A DNA stretch of 64,000 bases from Saccharothrix algeriensis (GCF_016907655.1 NZ_JAFBCL010000001.1:1488001-1552000); one strand, 5' to 3'. Counted from the stretch's first letter, positions 1 through 10,100 are shown. Program-made: numbers and translations. The notes: generated by a model from the letters alone, not told the origin.

Positions 1-680
1 AGCAGCGGCACCTGCGGGTTCTGGGCGGTCAGCAGGCTCGACAGCGCCACCTGCACGGTCCAGGACGACGAGTCCTGCGCGATGACCAGGGGCCAGAGGA
101 ACTGGTTCCAGCTGCCGACGAAGTCGATGACCGCGACGGCGGCGAAGACGCCGGTCGAGTTGGGGACCACGACGCGCCGGAAGACGCCCCACCGGGACAG
201 GCCGTCCAGGCGGCCGGCCTCCTCCAGCGCCGCCGGGAAGTCCAGGAAGTACTGGCGGAACAGGAACACGTTCAGCGCGCTGAACAGGCCCGGCACCACC
301 AGCCCGCGCAGGTCCGACAGCCAGCCGAGGCTGGAGACCACCACGAACGACGGCACGAACGTCACGGCGGTCGGCACCAGCAGCGTCGCCACGATCGCGT
401 GGCGCACCGCGGGTTCGCCCCGGAACGGGATCCGCGCCAGGCCGTAGCCCGCCGTCGAGCACAGCAGCAGCTGGCCCGCCGTCTGCAGCACCGCGACGGC
501 GGTCGAGTTCAGCAGGCTGCGGCCGAACGGGATCCGGTCGTCGGCGAACACGTCCGGCAGCGCGGCCAGGCCGTCCCGGACCAGGACGGCGAACGGCAGC
601 AGGAACAGCACCGCCGCGACCACCAGCGCGACCCAGCGCGCGACCGCCCCGACCGGGTTCCGGCGACCCGCGGGGCGCAT
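1..680 (-). CDS. Carbohydrate ABC transporter permease, MalG-like (3' end beyond window)
   Basis: This is the second membrane permease of a carbohydrate ABC importer. The 226 visible residues begin at an ATG at 680, which overlaps the stop of the upstream permease gene as ATGA. Hydrophobic segments alternate with short loops. The cytoplasmic EAA loop that contacts the ATPase is seen at residues 153-173 (EEAGRLDG... followed by a VVPN end), as in the MalG/UgpE family. The family is usually about 275-300 residues, so roughly 50-70 C-terminal residues are missing. It is the last visible gene of the operon binding protein -> MalF-like -> MalG-like. No ATPase is visible; many actinomycete sugar importers share a remote MsiK-type ATPase. 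The substrate cannot be told from sequence. Confidence 0.92.
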   Translation of the reverse strand, partial: MRPAGRRNPVGAVARWVALVVAAVLFLLPFAVLVRDGLAALPDVFADDRIPFGRSLLNSTAVAVLQTAGQLLLCSTAGYGLARIPFRGEPAVRHAIVATLLVPTAVTFVPSFVVVSSLGWLSDLRGLVVPGLFSALNVFLFRQYFLDFPAALEEAGRLDGLSRWGVFRRVVVPNSTGVFAAVAVIDFVGSWNQFLWPLVIAQDSSSWTVQVALSSLLTAQNPQVPL

Positions 681-1573
681 CAGCCCGCCCTCCGGAGCAC
701 CCGGCCGGACAGCAGCGTCGCCAGCGCGATCACCAGCGCCAGGACGAGCGCGCCCGCGCTGCCCCGCCCGAGGTCCTGGCCACCCGAGCCGAGCGAGGTG
801 TAGTAGAGGTACACCAGGGGCGGGCGGGCGAACGGCGGGTAGCCGCGCGAGTCGCCGAGGATGTTGTAGAACTCGTCGAACGCCTGGTAGGCGTTGACCA
901 GGTTCAGCACCAGCACGGCGACCAGCACCCCGCGCAGGCCGGGCAGCGTGACGTGCCGGAACGTCTGCCACCCCGGCGAGGCGCCGTCGATCCACGCCGC
1001 CTCGTAGCGGTGCGCCGGGATGCGCTGCAGCGCCGCGACGAACAGGATCAGGTAGAAGCCGACCTGCAACCACAGCCGGGCGGTGACGAGCACGACCCAG
1101 TACAGCGGCGGGTCGACCGTGCCGACCCAAGCCTGCGGCCCGACGCCGAACCAGCCGAGCGCGGTGTTGACCACCCCGCTGTCCAGCCCGGAGAACAGCG
1201 CCGTCCTCCACACCAGCGCGGCCACCACGTAGGAGCACGCGAACGGCAGGAAGAACACCGACCGGAAGAACGCCTTCGCCACCGGCACCCGGTCCACCAG
1301 CAGGGCGAGCCCCAGCGACAGCGCCACCGTGACCGGGATGACGAAGGCGGCGAACGCGGTGAACGTGCCGATGCTGTCGAGGAAGGCCCGGTCGGTGAGC
1401 ACGTCGGCGTAGTTGGCCAGGCCGACGAACCGCGTCGGCGTCACGGTGTTGCGCGCGTCGTAGAGGCTCAGGTAGGCGCTCCACCCGATCGGCACGTAGG
1501 TGAAGACCAGCAGCCCGGCGGCGAACGGGCCGACGAACCCCCAGAACGCGAGCGCGCCGCGCCGCCGGGTCAC
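680..1573 (-). CDS. Carbohydrate ABC transporter permease, MalF-like
   Basis: This is the first membrane permease of the sugar importer, about 297 residues with around six membrane spans. I chose the GTG at 1573 because it overlaps the binding-protein stop (GTGA) and begins VTRRRGALAFW, a normal short cytoplasmic N-terminus. The frame is open further upstream but there reads as low-complexity Arg/Gly sequence. The EAA loop is clear (YEAAWIDGASPGWQTF then TLPG). The gene overlaps its neighbours by 4 and 1-3 bases, so translation is probably coupled. The family assignment is firm; the transported sugar is unknown. Confidence 0.94.
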   Translation of the reverse strand: MTRRRGALAFWGFVGPFAAGLLVFTYVPIGWSAYLSLYDARNTVTPTRFVGLANYADVLTDRAFLDSIGTFTAFAAFVIPVTVALSLGLALLVDRVPVAKAFFRSVFFLPFACSYVVAALVWRTALFSGLDSGVVNTALGWFGVGPQAWVGTVDPPLYWVVLVTARLWLQVGFYLILFVAALQRIPAHRYEAAWIDGASPGWQTFRHVTLPGLRGVLVAVLVLNLVNAYQAFDEFYNILGDSRGYPPFARPPLVYLYYTSLGSGGQDLGRGSAGALVLALVIALATLLSGRVLRRAG

Positions 1574-2814
1574 CGGTCGAGCCGGGTGATCTCGGCCCGC
1601 GCCACGTCGAGCGCCGCGCGCAGTTCCGCCGCCGCGTCGGCGCCCTGCCGCGCGATCCTGGACACCGCGTCGGACAGCGCGGTGTTGGCCCGCGCCGGCC
1701 AGCGGGCGGGGGTGGCGATCCGCCCGCTGCGCGTGACGAACCCGACGACCTGCTCGCCGGGGCCCGAGGCGAGCCGCTCGGCCCGTTCGGCCAGGCTGCG
1801 CCGCGCGGGCAGGTGCGCGCCGAACGCGGTGGCGAACTCCTGCTGGTGGTCGGTCCGCTCCACCCAGAGCCACTCGACGTACGCCTTGGCCGCCTCGACG
1901 TCGGCGCTGCGCGCGTTCACCATCGCGCTGTACGCCCCGACCGGCACCGAGTCGCCCCCGGCGGCGTCCAGGCGCGGGAACGGCAGCACGCCGACGTCGT
2001 CACCGTGCGCCTCGATGATCTTCGGCAGGTTCCACAGGCCGGTCCACTGCATCGCGACGAGCCCGTCCGCGAACGCGCCGGGGTCCGCCCAGTCGGTGGG
2101 CGCGCCGAGCAGCAGGCCGCCGTCCCGGTTCAGGTCGCGGAGCTTGCCGAACGCCACCGCCGCGCGCGGGTCGTCGAAGCCGGGCGCCCTGCCGTCCGGG
2201 GACAGGAAGTCCAGGCCCGCCGACCACAGCAGCGGCCCGGTGAGCACGCCCACGCCGCCGTCGTTGCCGGCGAACAGGCCGCGCACTCCCCCGCCGGTGA
2301 GCCGCTTCGCGGCGTCGAGGAGCTCGTCGACGGTGGTGGGCGGGCTGACGCCCGCGTCGCGGAGCAGGCTCGGCCGGTAGTACAGGACCTGGGTGTCGAT
2401 GGCCTGCGGGACGCCGTAGAGGCGGCCGTCGACCGTCTGGGAGTCCAGCAGCGCGCGGACGAAGTCGTCCCGCGCGTCGCCGAGCAGGTCGTCCAGCGGC
2501 ACGACCTGCCCCTGCCGCACCCAGTCCACCTTGACCTGCGCCTCGAACACGTCCGGCACGGCGCTGTTCTGCAGCGCGGTGAGGACCTTGGAGTCGTAGT
2601 CGCCGGGATTCCACTGCACTTCGACTCGCGCGTGCGGGTAGGCGGCGGCGTAGCGGCGCACCGCGTCCTGGACGCCGTCCTCGCCGTACGCGTGGTACCA
2701 GTGCCGCAGCGTGCCGTCGGCCGACCCCTCCCGACCGGTGTCAGACCCACAGGCGCCGACCCCCAGCAGGCCCGCGACCAGCAGGAACGACCGGCGATCC
2801 AGCTCAGCACCCAT
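1570..2814 (-). CDS. ABC transporter sugar-binding lipoprotein
   Basis: This is an extracellular solute-binding protein (family 1, MalE-like) of 414 residues. The N-terminus has a basic stretch (DRRSFLL), a hydrophobic core and a lipobox ending at Cys22 (LGVGAC), so it should be a membrane-anchored lipoprotein. Ser/Asp-rich residues follow, then a typical two-lobed binding-protein body. I chose the ATG at 2814, which lies behind a G-rich stretch; a GTG one codon upstream (2817) is the alternative. It is the first gene of the importer operon and supplies substrate to the two permeases downstream. The sequence does not reveal which sugar is bound. Confidence 0.93.
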   Translation of the reverse strand: MGAELDRRSFLLVAGLLGVGACGSDTGREGSADGTLRHWYHAYGEDGVQDAVRRYAAAYPHARVEVQWNPGDYDSKVLTALQNSAVPDVFEAQVKVDWVRQGQVVPLDDLLGDARDDFVRALLDSQTVDGRLYGVPQAIDTQVLYYRPSLLRDAGVSPPTTVDELLDAAKRLTGGGVRGLFAGNDGGVGVLTGPLLWSAGLDFLSPDGRAPGFDDPRAAVAFGKLRDLNRDGGLLLGAPTDWADPGAFADGLVAMQWTGLWNLPKIIEAHGDDVGVLPFPRLDAAGGDSVPVGAYSAMVNARSADVEAAKAYVEWLWVERTDHQQEFATAFGAHLPARRSLAERAERLASGPGEQVVGFVTRSGRIATPARWPARANTALSDAVSRIARQGADAAAELRAALDVARAEITRLDR

Positions 2815-2817
2815 CAC

Positions 2818-3067
2818 GCACCCCCGACTCGGCCCTCACCGCATTATCGAAGCACGACGACCAGGCCCCGAACGGGTTCCACTGGCGGGAACACCCTTGC
2901 GCCTCGGCCGGTCCCGTGCTCCACCAACACCCGATGGGGTGACCCGGCCGGTGTCGGCGGCCCGCGGCGGGAACACCGTGCCGGCCGACCGCGCCGGACC
3001 GCTCGCCACCGCCGCGCCCTGACCGACCTCCGCGACGGGCGGCTGCCCGTGCCCCGCTGAGCACGGC
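2818..3067. other. Intergenic region, importer operon promoter side
   Basis: No gene could be supported here. The stretch should hold the promoter of the sugar importer operon (minus strand). The words GGGAACACC (near 2892 and 2968) and CCAACACC (near 2926) recur and resemble the AACACC-containing repeats upstream of the PEBP gene at 3.8 kb. No canonical -35/-10 pair stood out. Confidence 0.4.
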
Positions 3068-3094
3068 GCCCCGCCCCGCTCGGCGGGGCGGGGC
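3068..3094 (-). terminator. Rho-independent-like hairpin after the PEBP gene
   Basis: A perfect 12-bp stem, GCCCCGCCCCGC with GCGGGGCGGGGC, closes over a 3-nt loop and lies just after the minus-strand stop at 3120. There is no T-run, as is usual for high-GC actinomycete terminators. Confidence 0.5.
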
Positions 3095-3119
3095 GGGGCG
3101 GGGTGCCGACGCGGTGGGG

Positions 3120-3698
3120 CTACGACTCGCCGGTGATCCGGGCCGAGCCGATCGAAGCCGCGGTGATCGCCCTGGCCGCGGTCCGGGTGGACGAGGTGGA
3201 GTCCAGGTTGGTCAGCGACGCCCGGTTGAGCGCGTGGACGACGAACTCGTAGGTGTTCACCGTCGAGGGGGAGCAAGGCCCCTGGTAGCCGTACAGGCTC
3301 GCGCTCCCCCGGTAGTAGACCTGCCGGGCCCCCGCCGGGACCGGGGGTCGGTGGACGTGCTCGACGTTCTGGGGCAGCGAGGTCACGCTCGCCGGGATGT
3401 CGTAGATGACCCAGTGGATGAGGTCGGCGTTGTCGAGGTCGCGCATGACGACCGCGTAGCTCTTGGCCGCGGCCGGGGCGCCCGCCCAGGCCAGGGGCGG
3501 GGACTCGTTCTTCTTCGCGGGGTCGTTGCCGCCGCCGCTGGTGCACTCGTGGATCTTGGGGATGGCACCGCCGTCGGCGAAGGCGGAGCTGGACAGGGTG
3601 AACGCGCTGTGGCCTGCCGGCGCGCCCACGGCGGCGGGCGAGAGGCCGAAGGTCCAGGCCATGAGCAGGGCGTACAGCACGATTCCGGTGCTTCTCAC
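3120..3698 (-). CDS. Secreted YbhB/YbcL-family (PEBP, Raf kinase inhibitor-like) protein
   Basis: This is a phosphatidylethanolamine-binding-protein fold protein of 192 residues. The start is the GTG at 3698, preceded by a good GGGAG ribosome site 6 nt away. It gives a signal peptide (VRSTGIVLYALLMAWTFG... ending near AVGA), so the product is probably exported. Family hallmarks follow: SPPLAW, then an RDLDNADLIHWVIYDIP segment equivalent to the conserved DPDAP...H-W region, and YQGPCSP for the GPxxP ligand-site motif. The classic DPDA reads DLDN here, a mild deviation. The biological role of bacterial PEBPs is generally unknown. The gene stands alone, with repeats upstream and a hairpin downstream. 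Confidence 0.88.
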   Translation of the reverse strand: MRSTGIVLYALLMAWTFGLSPAAVGAPAGHSAFTLSSSAFADGGAIPKIHECTSGGGNDPAKKNESPPLAWAGAPAAAKSYAVVMRDLDNADLIHWVIYDIPASVTSLPQNVEHVHRPPVPAGARQVYYRGSASLYGYQGPCSPSTVNTYEFVVHALNRASLTNLDSTSSTRTAARAITAASIGSARITGES

Positions 3699-3795
3699 TG
3701 GAAACTCCCGAGGATGCTCGTGGTTCCTTTGGTCCATCCGTGGGACGAACGTGGTGCACGTGCGCCGGACCAGCGTATGGCTCCCGGATTCCGGC

Positions 3796-3878
3796 GGCCA
3801 ACACCACTTCCCCATATGCGGGGCCAACACCACGTTCCCCTTGCGCAGTGCAGCAATCGGCGCGAACACCACCGTTCG
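3796..3878. repeat. Direct AACACCAC repeats and an inverted repeat upstream of the PEBP gene
   Basis: GGCCAACACCAC followed by TTCCCC or GTTCCCC occurs at 3796-3813 and 3822-3840 (26 bp apart). A degenerate third copy, GCGAACACCAC, lies at 3862-3872. The third copy sits in a small palindrome, CGAAC-N6-GTTCG (3863-3878). The array lies 100-180 bp upstream of the GTG of the minus-strand PEBP gene, a plausible place for a regulator to bind. Confidence 0.45.
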
Positions 3879-3930
3879 TGTGCCCGCCGACCGGCGCGAC
3901 CTGTCCTGATTCCAGGGGAAAGGGAGAGCC

Positions 3931-4230
3931 GTGGGGGGCTTGGGGCGTCGGGAATTCCTGTCCTGGCCGGCCAGGGGGCGTTCGGAGCGGCGGTGGCCGG
4001 CGGCGCGCTGACGGCCGCGCCGCCGGTCGCGGCGGCCACCGGCAGCACCGTGCTGGTGGGGCCACGGTCATCGACGGGGACGGGGCGACCGCCGTCGTCG
4101 ACGACCCGTCGGGTGCGTTGCCGGACGCCGACCGGGTGCGGACCGAGGCTGAGGCGCGCGCGGCCGTGCACCGGGCCGAGGACGGCAGCGACCACACCCC
4201 GCCGGGGTGGAACACCGTGCCGGCGGAGAG
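3931..4230 (+). pseudogene. Decayed Tat-exported amidohydrolase remnant
   Basis: An AGGGAGAG ribosome site precedes a GTG at 3931 that reads VGGLGRREFLSW, a twin-arginine signal start. The signal peptide continues one frame over (AGQGAFGAAVAGGALTAAP from 3966). A second -1 shift near 4060 brings in GATVIDGDGATAVVDD and then DRVRTEAEARAAVHRAEDG. The first phrase matches the N-terminal beta strand of metal-dependent amidohydrolases. The second resembles the EEARAAVR helix seen deeper in imidazolonepropionase-like members, so a large internal deletion is implied. The metal-binding HxH motif is absent. The family identification rests on short motifs. Confidence 0.4.
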
Positions 4231-4360
4231 CGCGAGCAGCGCCGCGCCCCCGGTCACGGCCGCCGAGCGGTCGGCGCCGAGCGGAACGCGAGCACGCCGA
4301 ACACCAAGCCCCACGAGGCCGACGCCGCACCGGCGTTGCGGGAAGCGACCGGCGCGCGGC

Positions 4361-5593
4361 TCACGCGGTTGCGGGCGGCCTGTCCGGGCCGACGCCGAGG
4401 AGCGCCTTCGCGGCCACCGCCGCCCCGTCGGTCCGGATCGTGGCGGCCACGGCTCGCGCCCGCGCCCGAACCCCGGCCGACGAAGCCGCGGCCAGCGCGG
4501 CGGACAGGGAGTCGGCGGTCGGCGTCGAACCCCCGTGCGCCACACCGATGCCCAACTCGGCCACCCGGCCGGCCCAGTACGGCTGGTCCGCGATCCTCGG
4601 CACCACCACCTGCGGCGCGCCGGCGCGGGCGGCCGTCGTGGTGGTGCCCGCACCGCCGTGGTGCACGACCGCGGCCACCCGGCGGAACAGCGCCTGCTGG
4701 TTGACCTCGCCGACGACGAAGCAGTCCTCGGCGTCGTCGACCGGGGCCAGCCCGGCCCAGCCGCGGGCGAGCACGATCCGGCGGCCCCGCGCGCGGACCG
4801 CCTCGGTGGCCGCGCGGGCGATGCCCTCCGGCGCGTGCGCGGCCATGCTGCCGAAACCCACGTACACCGGGGGCGCGCCGGCGTCCAGGAACGCCGACAG
4901 CCCGTCCGGGAGCGGGCGGTCGTCGGGCAGGAGCCACGCCCCGGTCTGCACGACGTCGAGGTCGGTCATGCCCTCCGACGGGCACAGCACCGGGTCCGCC
5001 GCCAACCACGGCCGGTCGGTGAAGACGTGGTCGCGGACGTCGTCCACCGGAGGCAGGCCGATCGCCGCCCGGTGGCCGTTGAGCGCCGCGCCGTACAGGG
5101 CGTGCACCCTCCGGGCGTCCTCTTCCCACAACGCCCGGTTGTCGGTCGTGTCCGGTGTGGACCGCGTGCCCGGCCGCTGCCCCGGGGCGAAGACCCGCGA
5201 CGGCAACCCGTAGAGCTGCAAGCACGCGTACACGTAGCGGATGCCCGACTTCTCGGCCACGTCCCGCGCGCCGGCCGGCAGCAGGCCGGCCGCCAGCAGC
5301 ACGTCGCACCCCTCGGCCGCGGCACCGAGCACGTCGAACCGCGCGGCGACCAGCTCGGGCGCCAGCCGGAACGCGTCCTGCGCCGTCGGCGGCTTCGGGC
5401 CGGCGACCACCGAGCGCACCGTCGGCCCCAGCGGCACCAGCGGCACGCCGACGCGCGCCAGCAGCTCCCGGAAGTCCTCGTCGGGCGGCACGCACAACCG
5501 CACCTCCGCGCCGAGCCCCCGCAGCGCCACCGCGAGCCCCACCAGCGGTTCGACGTCCCCGCGCGATCCCCACGTCGTCAACAGCACGCGCAT
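4361..5593 (-). CDS. Glycosyltransferase, GT1 family, GtfE/vancomycin-type
   Basis: This is a nucleotide-sugar-dependent glycosyltransferase of 410 residues (GT-B fold). The N-terminal acceptor domain opens with RVLLTTWGSRGDVEPL, a signature of glycopeptide-type and antibiotic glycosyltransferases. The C-terminal donor domain carries VYVGFGSM and the phosphate-binding HHGGAGTTTTAARAG motif from about residue 311, then VVPRIADQPYWAGRVAELG. Length is normal. It is separated by 280 bp from a divergently transcribed cytochrome P450. Such enzymes glycosylate natural products, but no aglycone-building genes lie nearby, so the substrate is unknown. Confidence 0.93.
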   Translation of the reverse strand: MRVLLTTWGSRGDVEPLVGLAVALRGLGAEVRLCVPPDEDFRELLARVGVPLVPLGPTVRSVVAGPKPPTAQDAFRLAPELVAARFDVLGAAAEGCDVLLAAGLLPAGARDVAEKSGIRYVYACLQLYGLPSRVFAPGQRPGTRSTPDTTDNRALWEEDARRVHALYGAALNGHRAAIGLPPVDDVRDHVFTDRPWLAADPVLCPSEGMTDLDVVQTGAWLLPDDRPLPDGLSAFLDAGAPPVYVGFGSMAAHAPEGIARAATEAVRARGRRIVLARGWAGLAPVDDAEDCFVVGEVNQQALFRRVAAVVHHGGAGTTTTAARAGAPQVVVPRIADQPYWAGRVAELGIGVAHGGSTPTADSLSAALAAASSAGVRARARAVAATIRTDGAAVAAKALLGVGPDRPPATA

Positions 5594-5873
5594 TCCCGGA
5601 TTCCCCGCTTCCCCTCGTCCCGGCTCCCGGCCGGCAAGTCTGGGGCAGGGCCCGGGTCTTGCCGCAAGCCCCTGTGCCCGCTATACGTTGAAGGTGGCGG
5701 GAAGTGCGGTTCCCACGCCTCCGCCATTCCCCCACCGACGTCCCTCCCGGTGGCCCCTCCCGACACCGCGCCCCCGCCGGTCCCTCCCCTGACATCCCGT
5801 GTCGGCGTCGTGTCAGGGCCGTGTCAGGTCGGTCGGCCATCGTGGTGGCAACGACCACCACGAGAGGAAAACG

Positions 5874-7100
5874 ATGAGCCGCACGGTTCCCGTCCCGCAG
5901 GGCCTGCCCATGGAGCGCGACGCGGGCCCCTTCGACCCGCCCCGCCGGATCACCGAGCTGCGCGGGGCGCGCCCGGTCAGCCCGATGACCTTCCCCGACG
6001 GCCACGAGGGCTGGCTCGTCACCGGCTACGACGCGGCCCGCCGGCTCCTGGCCGACACCCGGTTCAGCTCCCGCCAGGACATCGGGGTCGTCCACGTGCC
6101 GTACGAGACCCCCGGGATGCCGACGCCCACCGAACCGTCCCCTCAGGTGCCGGGCCTGTTCATCGCCATGGACCCGCCGGACCACACCCGGCTGCGGCGC
6201 AAGCTCACCGGCGCCTTCACCGTCAAGCGCATGAAGCAGCTCGAAGAGCGCATCGCCGACATCGTCGAACGGCAGCTCGACGAGATGGCCCGCCTGACCC
6301 CACCGGTCGACCTGGTCGAGGAGTTCGCGCTGCCGGTGCCGTCGCTGGTGATCTGCGAGCTGCTCGGCGTGCCCTACGCGGACCGGGAGGGCTTCCAGGC
6401 CGACTCGGCCAGGTTCATGCTCAAAGAGGTGTCGCTGGACGAGAAGATGGCCGCGTACGGCGCCCTGACGACGTACCTGTCCGAACTGGTCACGGGCAAG
6501 CGCGCCGCCCCCGGCGAGGACATCCTGTCCGACCTGGCCCGCCAGGACGACCTGACCACCGAGGAGCTGACCGGCATCGCCTTCCTGCTGCTGCTCGCCG
6601 GCCACGAGACGACCGCCAACATGCTGGGGCTGGGCGCTTTCGCCCTCCTGGAGCACCCCGACCAGTGGGCCGCGCTGCGCGCCGACCCGGACCTGGTGCC
6701 CGGAGCGGTCGAGGAGCTCCTGCGCCACCTGTCCGTCGCCGACATCTTCTTCCGCTACGCCACCGAGGACGTCGAGCTCGGCGGCGAGACCATCCCCGCG
6801 GGGTCGACCGTCGTGGTCTCCCTGCTGGCGGCCAACCGCGACCCCGGGCGCTTCGACGACCCCGACGCCCTGGACGTCCACCGCACGGCCCGCGGCCACC
6901 TGTCCTTCGGCCACGGCGTCCACCAGTGCCTCGGGCAGCAGCTGGCCCGCATCGAGATGCGCGCCGGTTTCGCGGGGCTGCTGCGCCGCTTCCCGACCCT
7001 CGAACTCGCCGTCCCCGCCGACGAGGTGCGGCTCAGGACCGACATGAACATCTACGGCGTCCACGAACTGCCGGTCACGTGGACGGACGCGACCCGGTAG
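5874..7100 (+). CDS. Cytochrome P450 (CYP105/107-like bacterial class I)
   Basis: This is a haem monooxygenase of 408 residues. The start is the ATG at 5874 with a GAGAGG ribosome site just upstream; an open extension to 5799 is not needed. I see the oxygen-binding I-helix AGHETT at 242-247, the ExxR helix within AVEELLRHL, and the haem loop FGHGVHQCLG with ligand Cys352. It needs external ferredoxin and ferredoxin reductase; neither is adjacent. Position next to a GT1 glycosyltransferase and a SARP regulator suggests natural-product tailoring, but the substrate is unknown. Confidence 0.95.
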   Translation: MSRTVPVPQGLPMERDAGPFDPPRRITELRGARPVSPMTFPDGHEGWLVTGYDAARRLLADTRFSSRQDIGVVHVPYETPGMPTPTEPSPQVPGLFIAMDPPDHTRLRRKLTGAFTVKRMKQLEERIADIVERQLDEMARLTPPVDLVEEFALPVPSLVICELLGVPYADREGFQADSARFMLKEVSLDEKMAAYGALTTYLSELVTGKRAAPGEDILSDLARQDDLTTEELTGIAFLLLLAGHETTANMLGLGAFALLEHPDQWAALRADPDLVPGAVEELLRHLSVADIFFRYATEDVELGGETIPAGSTVVVSLLAANRDPGRFDDPDALDVHRTARGHLSFGHGVHQCLGQQLARIEMRAGFAGLLRRFPTLELAVPADEVRLRTDMNIYGVHELPVTWTDATR

Positions 7101-7132
7101 AGCCGGTGGCCGAACGCGCTTCCCGCGCGGTC

Positions 7133-7174
7133 GCGCTGTCCCGGCCGCGCTGTCCCGGCCGCGCTGTCGTCGGC
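7133..7174. repeat. Short tandem repeat, 14-bp unit
   Basis: GCGCTGTCCCGGCC occurs at 7133-7146 and 7147-7160, and a third partial copy (GCGCTGTC) starts at 7161. It lies between the convergent ends of the P450 and SARP genes. No function is evident. Confidence 0.6.
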
Positions 7175-7190
7175 CGTGCGCGGGCGCAGC

Positions 7191-10100
7191 TCACCCGGCG
7201 AGCACGACCTCGGCCAGCTCGCGCCAGTCCGCCCGCTCCCCCTCCCGCGTCGCCTCGGTGAACCGCGCGTCACCGAGGCGGCTCCGGGCAGCCCGCTCGA
7301 TCCGCCCCGCGTCCGGTTGGGAGAGGTCCGGCAGACCGCGCACGCAAGCGCTCGCGGCGAGCAGGCGCGCGGCCTGCTCGTGCTGCCCCTGGCGCAGCGC
7401 CAGGTCCGCGACGCCGATGAGCACCTGGGCGAGCTGGGGCGCGTGCCCCGCCTCGGCCGCCGCCCGGAGGGCCGCGGCGCGGTGTTCGCGGGATTCGCCG
7501 ACGCCCTCGGCGAGGTAGCCGAGCAGGTCGTGCGTCACCGCGCGGACGTTCACCCGCTCGGCGCCGTCGCCCAGCATGGCCTTGGCGGCCTCGAGCTGCC
7601 GGCGCGCCTCCCCGGTGTCCCCGCCCCAGTGCGCGAGGCGCGCCTTCGCCAGGGCCAGTTCGGCCAGGGCGTCCGGCCAGGCGACCCGTTCCGCGTGGCG
7701 CTGGGCCTCCGCCATGGCGGCCGCGCCGGCGGCCTCGTCGCCCGCCAGCCAGTGCAGCTGCGCCTGCCGCGACCGCATCCCGACGACGTCCTCGACGGCG
7801 CCGACCTCGGTGACGACCTCGATCGCGCGCTCGTAGCGCTCGCACGCGTCGGCGAACCCGCCGCGCACGGCGATCCGGTCCGCCGACTCGGTCAGGGCGA
7901 ACGCCATCCCCCACCGCTCGCCGAGGGCGCGGAACTCGGCGAGCGCCTCGTCGAGGTGGGCGTCGGCGTCCCACCCGCCGTGGCCGAGCACGACCCGCAT
8001 CTTGCCCAGGTGCAGCCGCGCGAGGGCGCGCACCCAGGGGTCCGCGTCGGACAGCAGCGGTTCGACCGCCAGCAGGAACGCCTCCGGCGACTGCACCATG
8101 CGCTCCAGCGGGGCCAGGAACCCCATCAGCGGGTGCTTGCTCCGGCTGCGCAGGCTGCTGCGGTACGCCCGGTGGATCCACTCCCGCGCCTGGTACTGGT
8201 CGCCCCACCCGGAGCTGAGGAACACCGTCACGAACCCGTAGACCAGGGCCCGCAGGTCGTCGGTCACCTCGCCCGGCACGGCGGTGGCCGCCACGATCAG
8301 CTCGTTGCCCTCGGCCTTGTGCCCGCCCAGCCACCAGTACCAGCCGGCCGCGGCCGCGAGCCGCATCGCGCCCTGCGCGTCGCCGGCCGCGATCGCGCCC
8401 CGCAGCGCGGCGCCGATGTTGTCGTGCTCGACCCGGAGCACGGCGAGCCACTGCACCTGCTCGGCGCGCCGCAGGTGCGGTTCCGCGGCCTCGGCGAGGT
8501 CGGTGAAGTGAGCCAGGTGCGCTCGGCGCGCCAGGTCCGCCTCCCCCGCCTCCGCGAGCCGGTGCCGGGCGTACTCCTTGATCGTGCCGAGCATCCGGTA
8601 GCGCGGCGCCCGGTCGCCCCCGGCGAGCACCAGCGACTTCTCCACCAGCGCGGTCAGCAGTTCGAGCACCCGCCCCGGCTCGACCCCCTCGCCCGAGCAG
8701 ACCCGCTCGGCCGCCTCCAGGCCCGCCCCGTCGGCGAACACCGACAGCCTGCGCAGCACCGACCGCTCGGCGTCGTCGAGCAGCTCCCAGCTCCAGTCGA
8801 CCACCGCGCGCAGCGTCCGGTGGCGCGGCAGCGCGGTGCGGCTGCCGCCGGTCAGCAGGCGGAACCGGTCGTCGAGCCGGTCGGCGAGCTGGTCGAGCGA
8901 CATGGTGCGCAGCCTGGCCGCGGCGAGTTCGACGGCCAGCGGCATCCCGTCCAGCGCCCGGCACACGCGCGCCATGGTCGACAGCGCGGGCGCGTCGACC
9001 ACGAGGTCCTTGCGCACCGCGCCGGCCCGGTCCCGCAGCAGCCGGACGGCCGGGGACGACTCGACCTCGTCCGGGCCGGCGCCCCGCGCGGGCGGCTCCA
9101 GCGGCAGGACCTGCCACAGGGCCTCGCCGGTGATGCCGAGCGGTTCCCGGCTCGTGGCCAGGACCCGCAGCCGCGGGCACTCCCCCAGCACCCGGTGGGC
9201 GAACACCGCGGCCGACTCGACCACGTGCTCGCAGTTGTCCAGGACCAGCAGCACCTCCCGCTCGCGGACCGCGGCGACCACCCGGTCGGTCGGGTCCGCG
9301 CCCGGCGCCCCGCCGAGCAGCGCGTCCCGCTGCCCGAGCGCGGCGAGCGTCGGCTGCGCCACGTCGCCGCCCGCGCCGACGGCGGCGAGTTCGACCAGCC
9401 AGACCCCGCCCGGCAGGTCGCCGAGCAGCGTGCGCGCGGTTTCCGCGGCCAGCCTGGTCTTCCCGGAGCCGCCCGGCCCGACCAGGGTGGTGAGCCGGTG
9501 CCCGGTGACGAGCCCGCGGACCGCGGCGACCTCGGCGTCCCTGCCCACGAAGCTGGTCAGCTCGGCGCGCAGGTTGGTCCTCGGGCCCTCCTGCCGCCGG
9601 CCCGGCTGCCCCCGCAGCAGCGCGACGTGCAGCGCGGACAGCTCCGGCGAGGGGTCGACGCCCAGCGCGTCGGCGAGGGCTTCGCGCGCCCGCTGGTACA
9701 CGACCAGCGCCTCGGGGCCCCGACCGGCCGCGCCGAGGGCGCGCATCAGGGCGCCGACCAGCCGCTCGCGCACCGGGTGCGCGGCCACCAGGTCGGTCAG
9801 CTCCGCGACCAGCTCCGCACCGCCGCCGAGGCGGACCTCGGCCTCGAACCGGTCCTCCGCCGCGGCCAGGCGCAGCCCCTCCAGCCGGGTGACCGCCGCG
9901 TCGAACGCCGCGCTGTCCCGCGCGCCGACGTCCTGCAGGGCCGCGCCGCGCCACAGCCCCAGGGCCTCGCGCAGCAGCCCGGCCCGCTGCCCGTCCCCGG
10001 CGTCGCGCGCCCGGCCGACCAGGCGCTCGAACCGCGCGGCGTCGACGCGGTCCGGCTCCACCGCCAACCGGTAGCCGCCCACCCGCCCGTCGACCACCCC

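Noticed and set aside
953..3060. Overlapping plus-strand open frames across the ABC importer genes
   Set aside because: Composition is low-complexity and the opposite strand encodes clear permease and binding-protein motifs.
7133..7174. Tandem 14-mers considered as a regulatory array or CRISPR-like repeat
   Set aside because: Only two full copies and a part, no spacers, and located between two gene ends; kept only as a simple repeat.
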